Notes under the pieces: model-generated
Told to the model about the DNA's origin: nothing
The model's input: the letters and a program-made list of their open reading frames with translations, nothing else
Databases searched by the model: none
Position numbers and translations under genes: made by a program
Shown here: positions 48,092 through 59,833 of the stretch, in pieces
How the letters are laid out: every line of letters begins with the position of its first letter
How positions within the stretch are numbered: the stretch's first letter is position 1
DNA from: Herpomyces periplanetae
Lineage: Eukaryota > Ascomycota > Laboulbeniomycetes > Herpomycetales > Herpomycetaceae
Assembly (NCBI GenBank): GCA_009733715.1
Contig: WMKJ01000034.1
Coordinates: 1 to 64,000, forward strand
Reading direction: 5' to 3'
Length of the DNA: 64,000 nt

Positions 48092-48643
48092 GAAGTTCGC
48101 TCAAAGTCTTTTCCCGTTGGTCCCTATTTCTCCATATACATACATACATTACATACAGTTGTTTGGTCTTTAAGGAATCCATTTTCACGTTTTAGGGGAT
48201 GATTTAGATTGATTATGGATTTGACTGATCTGATGCATTCATACATGTTATTGTTTATACTGTTATGGTCCTGTTCTTTGATTTAGCACAAAGTATATAA
48301 GAATCTGAAATACGTATCCGTTGGATAATTTACTCTCCATTGCTTACGGTAGATACGTCAGCCAATTTGTTTGGTTGGCTATGCTTAAACAACTCCGCTC
48401 GGTAAATTTGATTTAGCTTAATGGTCATAATATTAATTTGCCAAAATCATGCGTCATTGGCGTGCTCAGTGTCAGCTCTGGCTTTCATTTCGATGATCAT
48501 CAAAGTTAAGTATGTTATTTACAATGCGCTTGAGGAGTTGATTATAATTTTTGTTGGTGGACTGGTATAAGTGTAACTACGCTGCCCCTTGAAAACTGTA
48601 CAAAATTCTTCTGTTTACCAAAATTCCATCGTTTTTAATTATC
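48092..48643 (+). other. 552-bp intergenic region
   Basis: Between the two secreted-protein genes, same strand. AT-rich; nothing else recognised. Confidence 0.4.
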
Positions 48644-50441
48644 ATGTATTTAAGCTTGGAATTGGTATGCCTTGTGGCATGGATTCTAAATTCAATTGTA
48701 TCCATCGCATCTCCACATCCCTTACAGTTCTTTAAATTATCCAGCTATTTCAGCCTTAGTGGTCGTGATGATACTTCCTCACTTACTACATTGTCAAACC
48801 TCCACGCAAGTACAAAAAACGTTGTGTATTACAAACGTGGAATAGTAGCCTCCAAGAACAGTCCAGATGCTGCGGGAAAAAATTATGGAGATGCTAGTGG
48901 TCAATCTACCTTTGATTATTTCCAGAATTATAATTATTCAGGTAATTCTTCCGGACATAACATGAAACCCCAAGCGGATTCATCTGCAAATTTTCCAAAA
49001 ACGGGGAAAAATTATAGAAATTCCACGTCTTCCTCAGATTCTGATAAAAATACATCGATGGTCAAGAATCTTGCATCAGCTAGTCATCCCAAATCACTAC
49101 CTGTGAATGTTCCTGTCTCCAGTTATTCAACAATTCGCAGCAACCCTGGCATAAATTACGATACAGACTTTTCATCATCATCATCATCAATATCACCACC
49201 ATCATATACACATCAACAGCTAAATTCTTCCGGTACTTTTCATCAACATTCATTCTTAAATAAATCTAACTCTAGTTCAGCTAAGCCTCTAACCCGACAA
49301 AAAACCGTTTATAACAATTTGTCTTCCCACGGTAGAGGTTACCCTACGGCATCTCGAACGAAACCGTTGGTTAATGCTCCAAGACCGGTAACTAATATTC
49401 CAACGCCTGGCCCAAGTAAACATCGGAATCGTGATGAGGATATACGAAAATTTCATCAGTTACAAAGGGATTTTAATGAAGAATTGAAAAAATATAGTTA
49501 TTTATTTAATAAAGAATTATTTACTCCCTTGGTATCTGGTCCAACAACGTCTTCCCCATTTTACATGACCGTAGACCTAGGGAACCACGCAGCTGAAAAT
49601 TCATTATTTGAGGGGTTTAACGGAGCATGGGTATTTCCAGACTACACCAAAAAGCGTCTAATCGTTATCAACAAATCACATCCTGCTTGGCCCAACTTTT
49701 CGTCTATGTTCTTCCACGTAAGATCCCCTTATCATTCTAATATGTTTTTGCTTTTTTCCACGCATTGAATAACTTACAATTCGTCCAATTTCCTTAGGGT
49801 TATCAAAATCAAGAAGTCTTCTACCTTAAGGATTCCATCATGTACAATATCAATGGATATGAAAAGTTCAGAGGTAAGTTATCATGACATTTTCTTCTAC
49901 GCTTATCTTCACACTCCTTGCTAAATATATCTATCTTAACCAACCTGTAGTATACGTTAGCCAAACAACGGGGGAATTAATCGTTGAACAAAAACCATTT
50001 GGCTTGCTAAACCAAATCAAGGATGTTAAATCTTGCCATGATTATCATGAGATAATGAAAGCTGATCCAAAAAATCCTGCGACAAATAGGGCCCAAGAAA
50101 ATTTACGAAAGCATACTCCAGGTTTTACTCTACAACCCTTGTTGCAAAATCCGTCCAATCAACGATATCTTTACTTAAACTGGAGAGGCGATAGTACTTT
50201 CGAACTATGCTATGATGTTGATATTTACACTGCGTATATTCGAATCATCCAGCCCACAACTCACAGTGGACGTCGCACTCCCGTCCACAGGTGTGCTCCC
50301 ATTAGAATTGTCAAGAATGATTTGGTCAAGCCAAGATTGAAAGGTAATCCTGGATATGGCGATCTTAAAACCGGGAGTCTAGTTCGACCACTAGGTTGTG
50401 ACAACCACGACCCTGACTGTCATCAATTCATTTACTACTAA
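48644..50441 (+). CDS. secreted protein of unknown function with disordered N-half and cysteine-containing C-domain (3 exons)
   Basis: Exons 48644-49717, 49798-49873, 49951-50441, 546 residues, phases consistent. A signal peptide (MYLSLELVCLVAWILNSIVS) is followed by a Kex2-like VVYYKR at about residue 66. Residues 70-260 are Ser/Asn/Thr-rich with many N-x-S/T sites. A folded-looking domain begins near RDEDIRKFHQLQRDFNEEL and runs to the end, with aromatic strands (MTVDLGNHAAENSLFEGFNG, KRLIVINKSHPAWPNFSSMF, YLYLNWRGDSTFELCYDVDI) and a cysteine-bearing C-terminus (RPLGCDNHDPDCHQFIYY). I recognise no family. A cell-surface or effector-like role is only inferred from secretion. Confidence 0.78.
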
Positions 50442-50613
50442 TCCCTTCCAGATGGATCTCCGTTTTACTTCTCGGATCCATTTCTGTTCCTGTCACATAC
50501 TTACACCTTCAAATCACCAGTCTTGGTCTCTAGCCGCATATCCTCTCTTGTCGAACAGCAATACAGAAATATCATCCTCACCTCATCTCTAACGAATAAA
50601 CATTTTATTTCAT

Positions 50614-50635
50614 CTAACCTAACCTAACCTAACCT
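50614..50635. repeat. (CCTAA)n short array; TTAGG on the minus strand
   Basis: Four and a bit perfect CCTAA units (22 bp), ending where the base composition changes. The unit equals the arthropod-type telomere repeat TTAGG; most fungi use TTAGGG. It may be an interstitial telomere-like trace or a chance microsatellite. Confidence 0.85.
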
Positions 50636-50639
50636 TGAC

Positions 50640-53600
50640 ATAACTCTTACCTACATCCCGCAGCCCACGTACTAGCGCCCCGCCATTAGTCCGACACAAT
50701 TTCAACAATTCCACTGCCTGTAGAATTCTACCAGCCCACGCACACTGCGTCCCAACATAATCCTTCGCGATGCTCACCTATGATTACTTGTAAAGCCAGC
50801 TTTATTCATAACCTGAACTTTGACCATAGGATCCAACAGCACCCATGAAAGTACGTCCCACCAATTTCTACGTGCCATACTCTATTAATTCTGCCTCCAA
50901 CCATTGCGTGCACGCGGTGACTTTACGAACCGCGAAAATTTGCAGACAACCCATTTTGCACCTGTTACGTAGGGAAATTCAATTACAAACTGCCGATCCA
51001 AAACTTATTAACCTGTATTAACGTTCTATGCGAATAACTTTTGCCAGCTGAAGGGCAAATTTCCAGTCCTTAAAATTATTGACGAAGCCAATCATCCCCA
51101 CACGCCTACACCAGTCACGTACACGACCTGCAATACAGTTCAGGAATATGGAAATAATCCTTACAATACTGGCCAGTCAAACAGCTCACTCCAGTTGGAG
51201 ACATCCAGATATCACGCTCAAATGCAAAGTGAAACCTGAACCTCAACAACCTTGGAACCGTCAAAGTCAACGTCGCAGAGAACTGCACCCCGCATTCACC
51301 CGGCAATGAAACTCTATATTTCGTTATTAACCTTACCTCGTAGGAATCCATAGCCAACCGCTAAAGTGCTATCGCCGCACTTATGATCTCAAAACACAAC
51401 GTGAATAGGGCAATTGAAAGTACATCTGAATGTCAAGTTACAGTGTACTTGCTCGCACCGCGAAGTTAATATAAACCCACCTACAAAAAATCCCGCGTTA
51501 CGACCACCAGCCAACAAAATTCATGACACACTCTTAAAAATTCCAGACTTGAACCGATCACGAAGGCAGGCAGATACTCTAGTCCAGACATACAAACACC
51601 CGATTCATCCCCACGAGGAATTCATGCGCCTGGCGTAGACCTAATGTATGCATAAACGCGAACCCGAAACAATAACGAATGCATTACGAACCAGGCCATA
51701 CTACAAAACTGTCAGGGCATCCACATCATTCAGCAATCAGCGATTGACCCGAAATCAAGGAACTATACTGCCTCGCAGATGTAAACCGTCAAATTTGCCG
51801 ACCCGCCAGCTCACAGCTGGTTCAAGGAACAGAACGCCCAGGGGACTCAAAAATATTCTGGAACAACCGAAACCCCCGTTCGCCATCAACGGAGAATTAA
51901 CTCCCCGTATGCATATTCGGGCCAACCAAGCTCCCTGAAACATCCCTAGATTTCAACGGTAACGAAAATCAACTATTTATGACAATCCTCAAGAACCCCA
52001 ACAAAAGCGATACATAAGCCGCCAGTAACCAGAACAATATGAATGAGATCATCCGTCGAAAGCATCTGATTTAAACACCCTCAAATGATTCAGGCCACTG
52101 TGCGGCGCACGATAAGTCCAGGCAAGAAGATTGTGGATAGAAACCAGGAGCGCACAACTCAAAAAACTTACTATTATATGCCGTTAACTCATGTCTTACG
52201 GCAATCGGCCGTAGCGCACTATCCCGCACTCCGCGCAACGCATTACCATCAGCTGACAACGGCCACAATATTAAATTAACCCATCTGCCACCCTCATGAA
52301 GACAATCTACGTGCCTCCACCAAAGAAAGACGCAGAGTTCAACCATTGCAACTCCATTTCACCTCCTATTAATCACGGTCTACGGGCAGACCGCAATGAC
52401 TTTTGACGAAAACCTCTCCTAGGCAAAATAAACGGCCAACGATCCCCCACCCTCCTTGGCCATCATTCGAGGCCTACGCGTTATTACCAAATCATCCACG
52501 CCCTGCAGAGAAATTATATTTGAAATTAACTGAATACTCCTCTGAAGCACCAGCGGCTAGAAAGCCGGCCAGGCCATCCGGAACCCTCCAGCTTACTGGA
52601 CAGGACTACTGTGCACAATTCGACGGATACCGAGATGCTGACTAGCGCCAACCACTACTCTGGTTTCTGACAATGACACTCGAAGACACGGCGTCAACAT
52701 ATCCCAGGAGCAAAATCCAACCGCAGCAGTGCTTATTGTGTCGACATCAGTCAATATCCAGGCCATCCGAAAGAAATTCAAGCGCCTCGAAGATGATTTC
52801 CAAACCAAACTGAATCCTTTGGCAGCAGCCCCCACCTAGGAAACGCAGTGAGAGAATTAAATACTGGAGCATGGGGACGGTTTGGCTCATCCTCGGCCCT
52901 AAGGGAAAGTACTAACTCCTCCCTTGGATGGTGGGACACCAGCCCACACAGCACACTACCACAACCGTCCACCAAAATCCACCTGCGTGATTCCATCCGC
53001 AGTAAGGTTTGAAATAAACTACACCCACCGCGGTCAATCAAAACGTAACTCCCTAAAAACGACCTCAAGTGTCCATAGAAAGGGCTCCAGCACAACTTGA
53101 CGAATTCATTGGCAAGCGACCAGACAACGTTAAACCTCCAAATACCGCCGGCCATGCACTTACGCACACAAACCATCCCATCAACTTCTATACAACGAAA
53201 CCGGAGCTGACAATGTAAAGTCAAATTGTCAATGACAGTACGACAAATATCATAACTGATTACCGTGTAGAAAATCTAGGAAGGACCCACGACTTCTATT
53301 GAATATCAACCATTTCCAAGCACGAAATGCCAAATCTGCACTATGCTCAGTGGACACGCCAGACATCCTCCAGAATTAGCGCATAAGTGCCCGATGTAAC
53401 CAGCTCCAACAGACTCATTGAAGCGGGCAATCCAACTTTCTCAGCTGGAACCAACTGCAACCAAAACAGCATCGAGTAAATAATCGCGATTGTCAAACGG
53501 TACCCAAATGGGTACCAACTCGTGAAAAGAATTGAACGACCTCTGCCGCAATGAATGAGCTAACGGGGTCACTATCGGGGGCAGTTGGAAATAAAATAAG

Positions 53601-53890
53601 GCGGACACTAAATTCAGCGTTCCGGATCGGGAGCGACGACGAAAAAGTGGCAGCACAGGCAGATTATTGTCCATGACACCGGGGAAGCCCGGCACCACAG
53701 TACCAAGTTCCGTGAGAATTTCAGCTGGTATATACTATGAAGAACTCACGACACTCCTTTCACAGATAAGAACACCCGATATTAATTCGCGCCCGCGCAT
53801 CTCCAGGCTAGAACTCTTAACTGCGGACCCCCAAAAGCGCAACAAGGCATTTATATATTTGGGCATGGTAGGGGCGAGTGCCACTTAATC
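50640..53890. other. A/C-rich compositional island, possibly old inserted DNA
   Basis: By eye this block is close to half G+C with the + strand rich in A and C, while both flanks are about one-third G+C. Six-frame reading gives only short frames with no motif I can name (no reverse transcriptase, integrase, transposase or helicase signature). No terminal repeats were spotted. If it is a decayed mobile element it is heavily broken and its family cannot be stated. Limits are approximate to about 50 bp. Confidence 0.5.
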
Positions 53891-55303
53891 TAACGTTTGC
53901 AAATTCAGTAGTTACACATAGGATTCATGTTGAGAAACGCACTCAACACTGACTCGAGATGAGCAAATTTCCATTCACAATTCAATACAATGGTGAACAG
54001 AATTATGACTCACACACACATTAAAAGTTATACTATGAACATTACATGAGCTCAAGTAAGTTCAGAAGAGCGAGTTCTTAGCTGGTAGACTTGTACAGCT
54101 TATATTTCCACAAATTGAGGTATTAACACCTGTATAATGACATATGGAAGGGTAGAGTCGGGACAATTATAGATCGAAAACACTTTTGATTAAGCATCTC
54201 GTAGAGCTATTGAACAGGGCACATGAAAGTGGAGGCATAATAAAAACAACTGTCAAAATAAAGAAGAGCAAAATCGTCGTGGAGTGTGTTAAACATCGGT
54301 GATAGGATAAACAAATATACGATTGTGAGGCTTGCAAGTTGTAATTTAAACATCGTTAGCAAAACATTAAAAATATTATTCATTAAGCGAAATTGGCACA
54401 GCACGTAAGTACCGATTTTGCATTGGATTTCTCTATTGAACAGGAAAAAATACCACAACTCCTTAATTTGTCATTTGCATCGGGCAAATTATATTGAATG
54501 CTAATAATCAATATTATGTTTAGTGTTATGACCAATCGGAAAAGGTCTAGTGAAATTAAGTGAGAATAATTGGTTGATTGACCAATTAAAAGAGTGGTAT
54601 TATCGACGGTAAGATTTGAATTGCAACAGTACAAGATTTTCCAAAAATACGTTAAAATCGTAACGTTAATTGGACGTTTTGAGGCTGGGCATGTAGAAGA
54701 TACATAATGTCGTATTAAAATATTAGCAAAGGCTGTGCTCATCACAGAGCTTAGTTAAAACAGACGAATTACATTGCTATTTCAGTTTGTCACGACGCTT
54801 GATTAAATCACACACTAGCATGTGATGAATATGCTTGCGATGTTTTGGACTAATGGCTGCAAAGAATTTAATAAAGACGGTAATATTGAATGTATAATCC
54901 TAGTGATAATAATGGTTTGGTGCATGACCCGCTAATAGAAAATATGAAGCTGAAGAGATAATAGAGATTATCGGAGAAGATTCTGGTAATTACAACCGAA
55001 CTCGGGGCTATTGATTGTACACTCCTGGTTGAGCTAGCTCCTTAGGGAAAGGGAAAAGATAATCAAATATATTATTTTACGTTAATATTAACATGAGTAT
55101 TGGAGTAACCAACCAATCAAATCAGTGTATATTTCAATAATATTTATTGCATTCTTTTATTGGCCCATTTTTAAATAAATTTTGTCCCAATTGGGAAGTT
55201 GGAAGCTTGGATATGGCTAATTTACCCGACATATTCACCGGCCTCTAAATATTAGATCGGCTAAATATTCTTCCGAACAACAGAAACTCAGCTTCCGCTC
55301 GTC

Positions 55304-55310
55304 TATAAAT
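55304..55310 (+). promoter_or_regulatory. TATA box of the U1 snRNA gene
   Basis: TATAAAT 33-39 bp before the predicted U1 5' end, in an otherwise unremarkable flank. The position suits a fungal Pol II snRNA promoter. Confidence 0.6.
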
Positions 55311-55342
55311 TGAGCTTTCCTCCCCATCCTTTTTCCAACTTC

Positions 55343-55535
55343 ATACTTACCTTGTCGCGGTACTGCGATGATCAAGTAGATCGCGACCCGCCAGGTCACC
55401 CTGCATTGCACATCGTGGAGGTAACCTGGTGTGAGTCTCCTTCGGGGGCCTCAGCGGCGTAATTTTTGGTGGCATCCGCTGTTTCTTTTCCTTTCAATGT
55501 TTGCCGCTCGCATGCGAGGGCTTCGTGGATGGGAG
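55343..55535 (+). ncRNA. U1: U1 spliceosomal snRNA
   Basis: The 5' end ATACTTACCTTG is the 5'-splice-site pairing sequence. Helix H forms from GTCGC (55354-55358) with GCGGC (about 55454-55458). Stem-loop I is GCGAT/ATCGC closing the loop GATCAAGTAG, the U1-70K site (consensus GAUCAYGAAG). Stem-loop II is closed by CCAGGT/ACCTGG and carries ATTGCACATC, the U1A/Mud1-type site. Stem-loop III is GAGTCTCC-TTCG-GGGGCCTC. The Sm site AATTTTTGG is at 55461-55469. Stem IV is less clear: CATCCGC (55473-55479) can pair with GTGGATG (55525-55531) around an inner CTCGC-AT-GCGAG hairpin, so the 3' end near 55535 is an estimate. The order and content of elements leave little doubt about identity. Confidence 0.95.
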
Positions 55536-55945
55536 CTGGTTATGGTCTGTGCCATCCAGTGTTGACGGCGGGTTGGGGCACCTGGTCTCGCCGGTTGCTG
55601 TTCTTGCGAGTTTGTGATAGCTCGCTGGCTGCATGTAGATGCTCGCTTCTGCGTCGGTGGTGGCCTTTGGCGTATGTCTGGGCCCTGTTAGATGAGTGAT
55701 GTCGTGGCTGCCTCGCCTGGGAAGTGTGATTGGTGTGGGTGGTGACAGCCAGTCTGCTTTAGATGGTGTGGATTATTGTAAGAGAGTTTACATTCGACCT
55801 TTCTAGTCCGTCGGGGACTTTGTAGCGTGTCGTGTCAATGGATGTTGACTACGTATCGTAATTTTAGCTTTGTTGTACATTTTGATTTTGTCTAGACGCT
55901 TGCAGAGGGTGACGCGTATTTTGATTAAGGGGATCATTCTTCACC
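55536..55945 (+). other. 410-bp region between U1 and PRO2
   Basis: G/T-rich and more GC-rich than most intergenic DNA here to about 55.75 kb, then AT-rich. It may hold the U1 3' end signals and the PRO2 promoter; a longer U1 3' extension cannot be excluded. Confidence 0.35.
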
Positions 55946-57792
55946 ATGTCTTTGACGAATGCGTCGCCGTATGATGCTGCTAGAGCAGCTCGGAACGCTT
56001 CGTATATTCTTGCTCAGTTATCGGAGAGCGAGCGTAATTCTGCACTTCAAGCTGTTCACGATGCACTATCGATGTCAAAGGAACGGATACTAATGGCGAA
56101 TGCACGAGATGTTGATGTGGCAAAGGGTCAAGCAACGTCGGCGGCCAACGAGAGTTTAGTGCAACGGTTAGATTTGTCGTTGGCGGGAAAGTGGGAAGAG
56201 ATGCTACGGGGAATACTTGAAGTGCGTGATTTGGAAGATCCAAGTATGCAAATTCTATTTTTTTATTTCAGCCCAGAGGGATGAAATGTGTAGTGGAACA
56301 GATAAACCAGGGGTAGGATGAGAGACGGCTAGCTAACGGGATTTCACACTGGTTTGGGGGGGAGGTGAGAGTATAGTTGGCATTGTCGATCGTCGGACGT
56401 TACTTTACGATGGACTAATTCTTGAACGGCGATCTACGCCTATTGGCGTTATACTCGTTGTATTCGAAGCTCGACCGGAAGTTATTGCGAACATATCGGC
56501 CCTGGCTATTAAATCGGGAAATGCAGCTATACTGAAAGGTGTGCACAATAATGAAGATTCTTTGTGTGATTTAGTGTGTACAACGCGGAGAGGCTTAGCA
56601 GGAGAGGAGGCATTTGGGGTTTTTATGAATTTTCCAGGACATATTTAGGTTAATACTTAATTTAGGTGGTAAGGAATCGAAAGAATCGTTCATTGCGATT
56701 TCTACGGTAATCTCGCAGGCTATAGCGGGTACTATGGTACCCCAGGATGCCTTACAACTTGTGACTACGCGAGATGCAGTTTTACCTTTACTTCAATTCG
56801 AGAGATATATTGATTTAGTAATACCTCGAGGAAGCAAAGATTTGGTCCAATTTGTCAAGGATAATACAAACATGCCGGTTTTGGGGCATGCAGACGGACT
56901 GTGTTGCGCATACTTACGAGCGGACTGCGATGAAAGTGTGGCATTGAGTGTGCTTCTGGATGCAAAAACATCGTATCCTGCGGCGTGTAATAGCATTGAA
57001 ACGTTGCTGGTAGATGAACGGGCTTTAAAAAAACCATTTCCCACCATAGTAATAGCACTGATAAAGAATGGGGTAAAACTGTACTGTGATCCACTATCAC
57101 GGATTACAGCAGTTGAGATAGTGAAACAGGCGTGCGGAGATGACATTACAAAGGCTCAAGAGCTTCTTGAATATATTGAAAAAGCGGAATCTTACCACTT
57201 TGAGACGGAATTTTTATCGCTCAGTTTGGCCATACGAACCGTTCGAGGTGTTGATGCAGCACTTGCACACATTCATACGTACTCATCACAGCACAGCGAG
57301 ATAATACTTACGAATAATCGACAAGCTGCCGAGCACTTTATATCACGAGCAGGATCAGCTAGTGTATTTTGGAATGCTAGCAGCCGAATTGCAGACGGTA
57401 GAAGATACGGTTTAGGAGCAGAAGTTGGTATAAGCACATGTCGAATTCACGCTCGAGGGCCAGTTGGACTAGCAGGTTTAACGTGTCACCAATGGTTGGT
57501 ACGTGGAGACGGGCACGCTGCGAGTAGTTTTGGGAGTTCACCGGGACAAAAATCATGGGTTCATAAGAATTATCCCATTATTACACAATCCGATCGTAAA
57601 CTCCATTTGTTTGATGATGATAAGCTTGCTAACATTTTGAATAAATCAGCGCCTCGAGCGTTAACGGCTACCACACCGTATTCTGGCGACGATGAATGGG
57701 ATGAAGAATATGAAATTTTTCCACCCGATGCTGCACCTAATGATGGTGATGTTGTTGTGGCTTTGGAACGGGACCTTAGCCCGCTTGATTAG
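55946..57792 (+). CDS. PRO2: gamma-glutamyl phosphate reductase (3 exons)
   Basis: Second step of proline synthesis: NADPH reduction of gamma-glutamyl phosphate to glutamate semialdehyde. Exons 55946-56243, 56377-56538, 56666-57792; 528 residues versus 456 in yeast. PIGVILVVFEARPEVIANIS and ALAIKSGNAAILKGGKES (second intron inside) are the family core; YPAACNSIETLLV carries the catalytic Cys; GAEVGISTCRIHARGPVGL is the conserved C-terminal block. After GLTCHQWLVRGDG the protein runs about 90 residues further, ending in an acidic tail (DDEWDEEYEIFPPD), whereas most homologues stop soon after this point. It converges with the HIT zinc-finger gene. Confidence 0.95.
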
Positions 57793-58133
57793 GAAAAATA
57801 AACCACTTTTGGTTGGAACCGGGCGTGCACGCACGCACATCATCTCCTATTGTATCCTAGAGTAAACATATAAGAGTTTAGGGTAGTAGGGATGAATTGC
57901 TGCATGAAAACTAGATTTTAATGCGTGGGGAAGAGCATTAGGCGATGATATATTAAGCAAGTTCATTTTACGCAAATTATCATTACGCCAACCCCAATTG
58001 ATTGTTCGTGACTTTGAAGTGATTGTATGGTTAATTTCATTGTTAATCGAATTTTGCCAATGACCCCAAAATGAATGAAGCCGTGCGTTTATGCACGGAT
58101 GCGGTAAAACAGCCCCATACTCTTTCGTAATAG
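57793..58133. other. 341-bp convergent intergenic region
   Basis: 3' regions of PRO2 (+) and the HIT-finger gene (-). No feature recognised. Confidence 0.4.
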
Positions 58134-59833
58134 TCAAATGCGAGCACGCTTGTGAAGTTTATCTAGAGAGATACTCGAAGGGCGCTGCATTCCCCGGATC
58201 ATAGTAATGCACGAACCAGCGTGTAAATTCCAGCATGTAAGCGAGCAGATACGTACGGCACATCGGCTACATTTTGTACGTGCCCAGTAACCACAAAGCG
58301 TGCAAAAAAACCGTTGGTGAGATGATGCAAGCATGATATTACTCGTAAGTGTTGGAAAAGTACTGTTGATTAACATGGATGATAAAAGAGGATCGCTGGC
58401 ATTGGAACAGGGTGTACCGAACCCGGAGGATGGAGATGACGAAATGTCAGAAACGACAGATAAATGATTTTTGATAGGCTGGTTTGCCGTGGGGTTTGAA
58501 TTGACATGAATCGCATTCGTCGAGGCAAATGATGATGGTGATGACGGTGGTGGTGGTAGCGAAGGCGGAACTGATAAACTAGGTAGGGACACAGCGTTCA
58601 TAGATACATGGACGTTGGGGGGGTCAGCACGTGCAGCTAGATAGGATCTGGGAGGAGCAGCGAGATAAACTTGTAAAATTTGGGGAGGGCAATACGGTTT
58701 AACAAATCGTGGGAACGAATATTTATCGTCACAGTGAAGGTTAACATGATCGGTATCGCAGTACCGAGATGAACCGGGGAATTGGGTGGTCGCCAGTGGA
58801 ATCGATGACGAACGAGTCTCGGAAACGCCGTTTGTGTTACCAGAACCGAATGTGGAAAGCTGGGGATAATGTGGGTAATGGTAAGTAACGGGAGAAGACA
58901 AGGAGGTTTGATGAGATAAGATTGCTTCTTCATCGTTTAGGTGATTGGCGAAGGTCTTTTGGGATTGTATAATTTTACGAACTCCGGGGGTCTGGCCATG
59001 ACGTTCTGGCAAAACGTTAGCCAAAGTCTGCACACATATAAGAAGTAAAACGGCATAACACTAAGTGGTGAGAATAGGCACAAACACCCAGAAATGAAAC
59101 AATGCACGGAAATAACAGGAAAGTGGGGTACTCAACTGCGAGAGTTTGATACAGAAGTGGGTAAAACGATAAGTTCAATGCGATGATTATCGCGTAAAAG
59201 CTCGACGACATGGCGTGGGAGAACCGGGAAACCAGGATGGTAGGAAGAAGCGTGGGACGCATGAGAAATGGAAGTGCGAGCACTGCGAGTCACACCAGAG
59301 GGATTAGGGTGAGACAACGAGGTTAAGGCTGAAGTATTAGTGAGTAATTGTTTGGCGGGAGATGAAAGGGAGGCGGAGGTGAAGTGAGTGGATAATGCGG
59401 CAGGACTATCGGTCGAATAAACACCACTTGGAATGGATAGAGCGGGGGTAGTAATATTCGCAGGAGTGGCGGCAGTGGCAGTATCCCAAGAGCGAATGTC
59501 GGGGAATGATGTAGAAGTGGAGGTCAGAGTAGAAGTTGAAATGGAAGTGGAGGGGGAGGCGGATGCAGAAAAGGAAGAGGGAAGTGATGGGTAGGCATAA
59601 AGGGCAGAATCAGTAGGATAAGTGTCGACAAGGCGAACCTTTTTTCGACGTCCCGGGCCCTTTTTAGGTAATGTTAGTACTGCATCACCGGAGGAGAGAG
59701 GATCCGGAATTTTACGCGAATCAGAGAGGGAAAAGGACGGATCAGAACGTGAATATAGAGCAGATAAAACAGATGAATTAGCAGCAGCAGCAGTATTATA
59801 CGTAGCACAAGGTAAAACTTCGACACGCGGCAT
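58134..59833 (-). CDS. HIT-type zinc-finger protein, Vps71/ZNHIT1-like (probably 2 exons)
   Basis: Proposed exons 59833-59153 and 59027-58134, 524 residues. The C-terminal finger FCTLCGYWARTKCSRCAVRI continues with CSLTCWNLHAGSC, giving the Cys/His spacing of zf-HIT; FCxxCGYW is closest to Vps71/ZNHIT1, the SWR1 subunit that helps deposit H2A.Z. An AT-hook-like GPGRRKKVRL sits near residue 60. Most of the rest is Ser/Thr/Ala/Pro-rich. The first exon ends with HVVELLRDNHRIELIVLP. The only donor preserving frame is a weak gtatca, so these may be two genes. The protein is two to three times longer than Vps71 elsewhere, and the yeast N-terminal motifs are not obvious; the finger is certain, the orthology is not. 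Confidence 0.6.

Larger units (their letters stand above)
50442..55342. other. 4.9-kb region without recognisable genes, including a compositional island
   Basis: After the secreted-protein gene comes a (CCTAA)n array, then an island of different composition (about 50.64-53.89 kb, separate entry), then plain AT-rich sequence from 53.9 to 55.3 kb in which nothing was recognised. Confidence 0.5.

Noticed and set aside
47535-48188. 217-codon His/Arg-rich frame opposite the glycine-rich gene, and Trp/Arg- and Val/Asp-rich frames on the same strand
   Set aside because: All are shadow readings of the GGN minisatellite; the Gly frame has the signal peptide, cysteine clusters and normal codon pattern.
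52778-53224. 148-codon minus-strand frame in the compositional island
   Set aside because: No recognisable motif on either strand; open length fits the T/G-rich composition of that strand.
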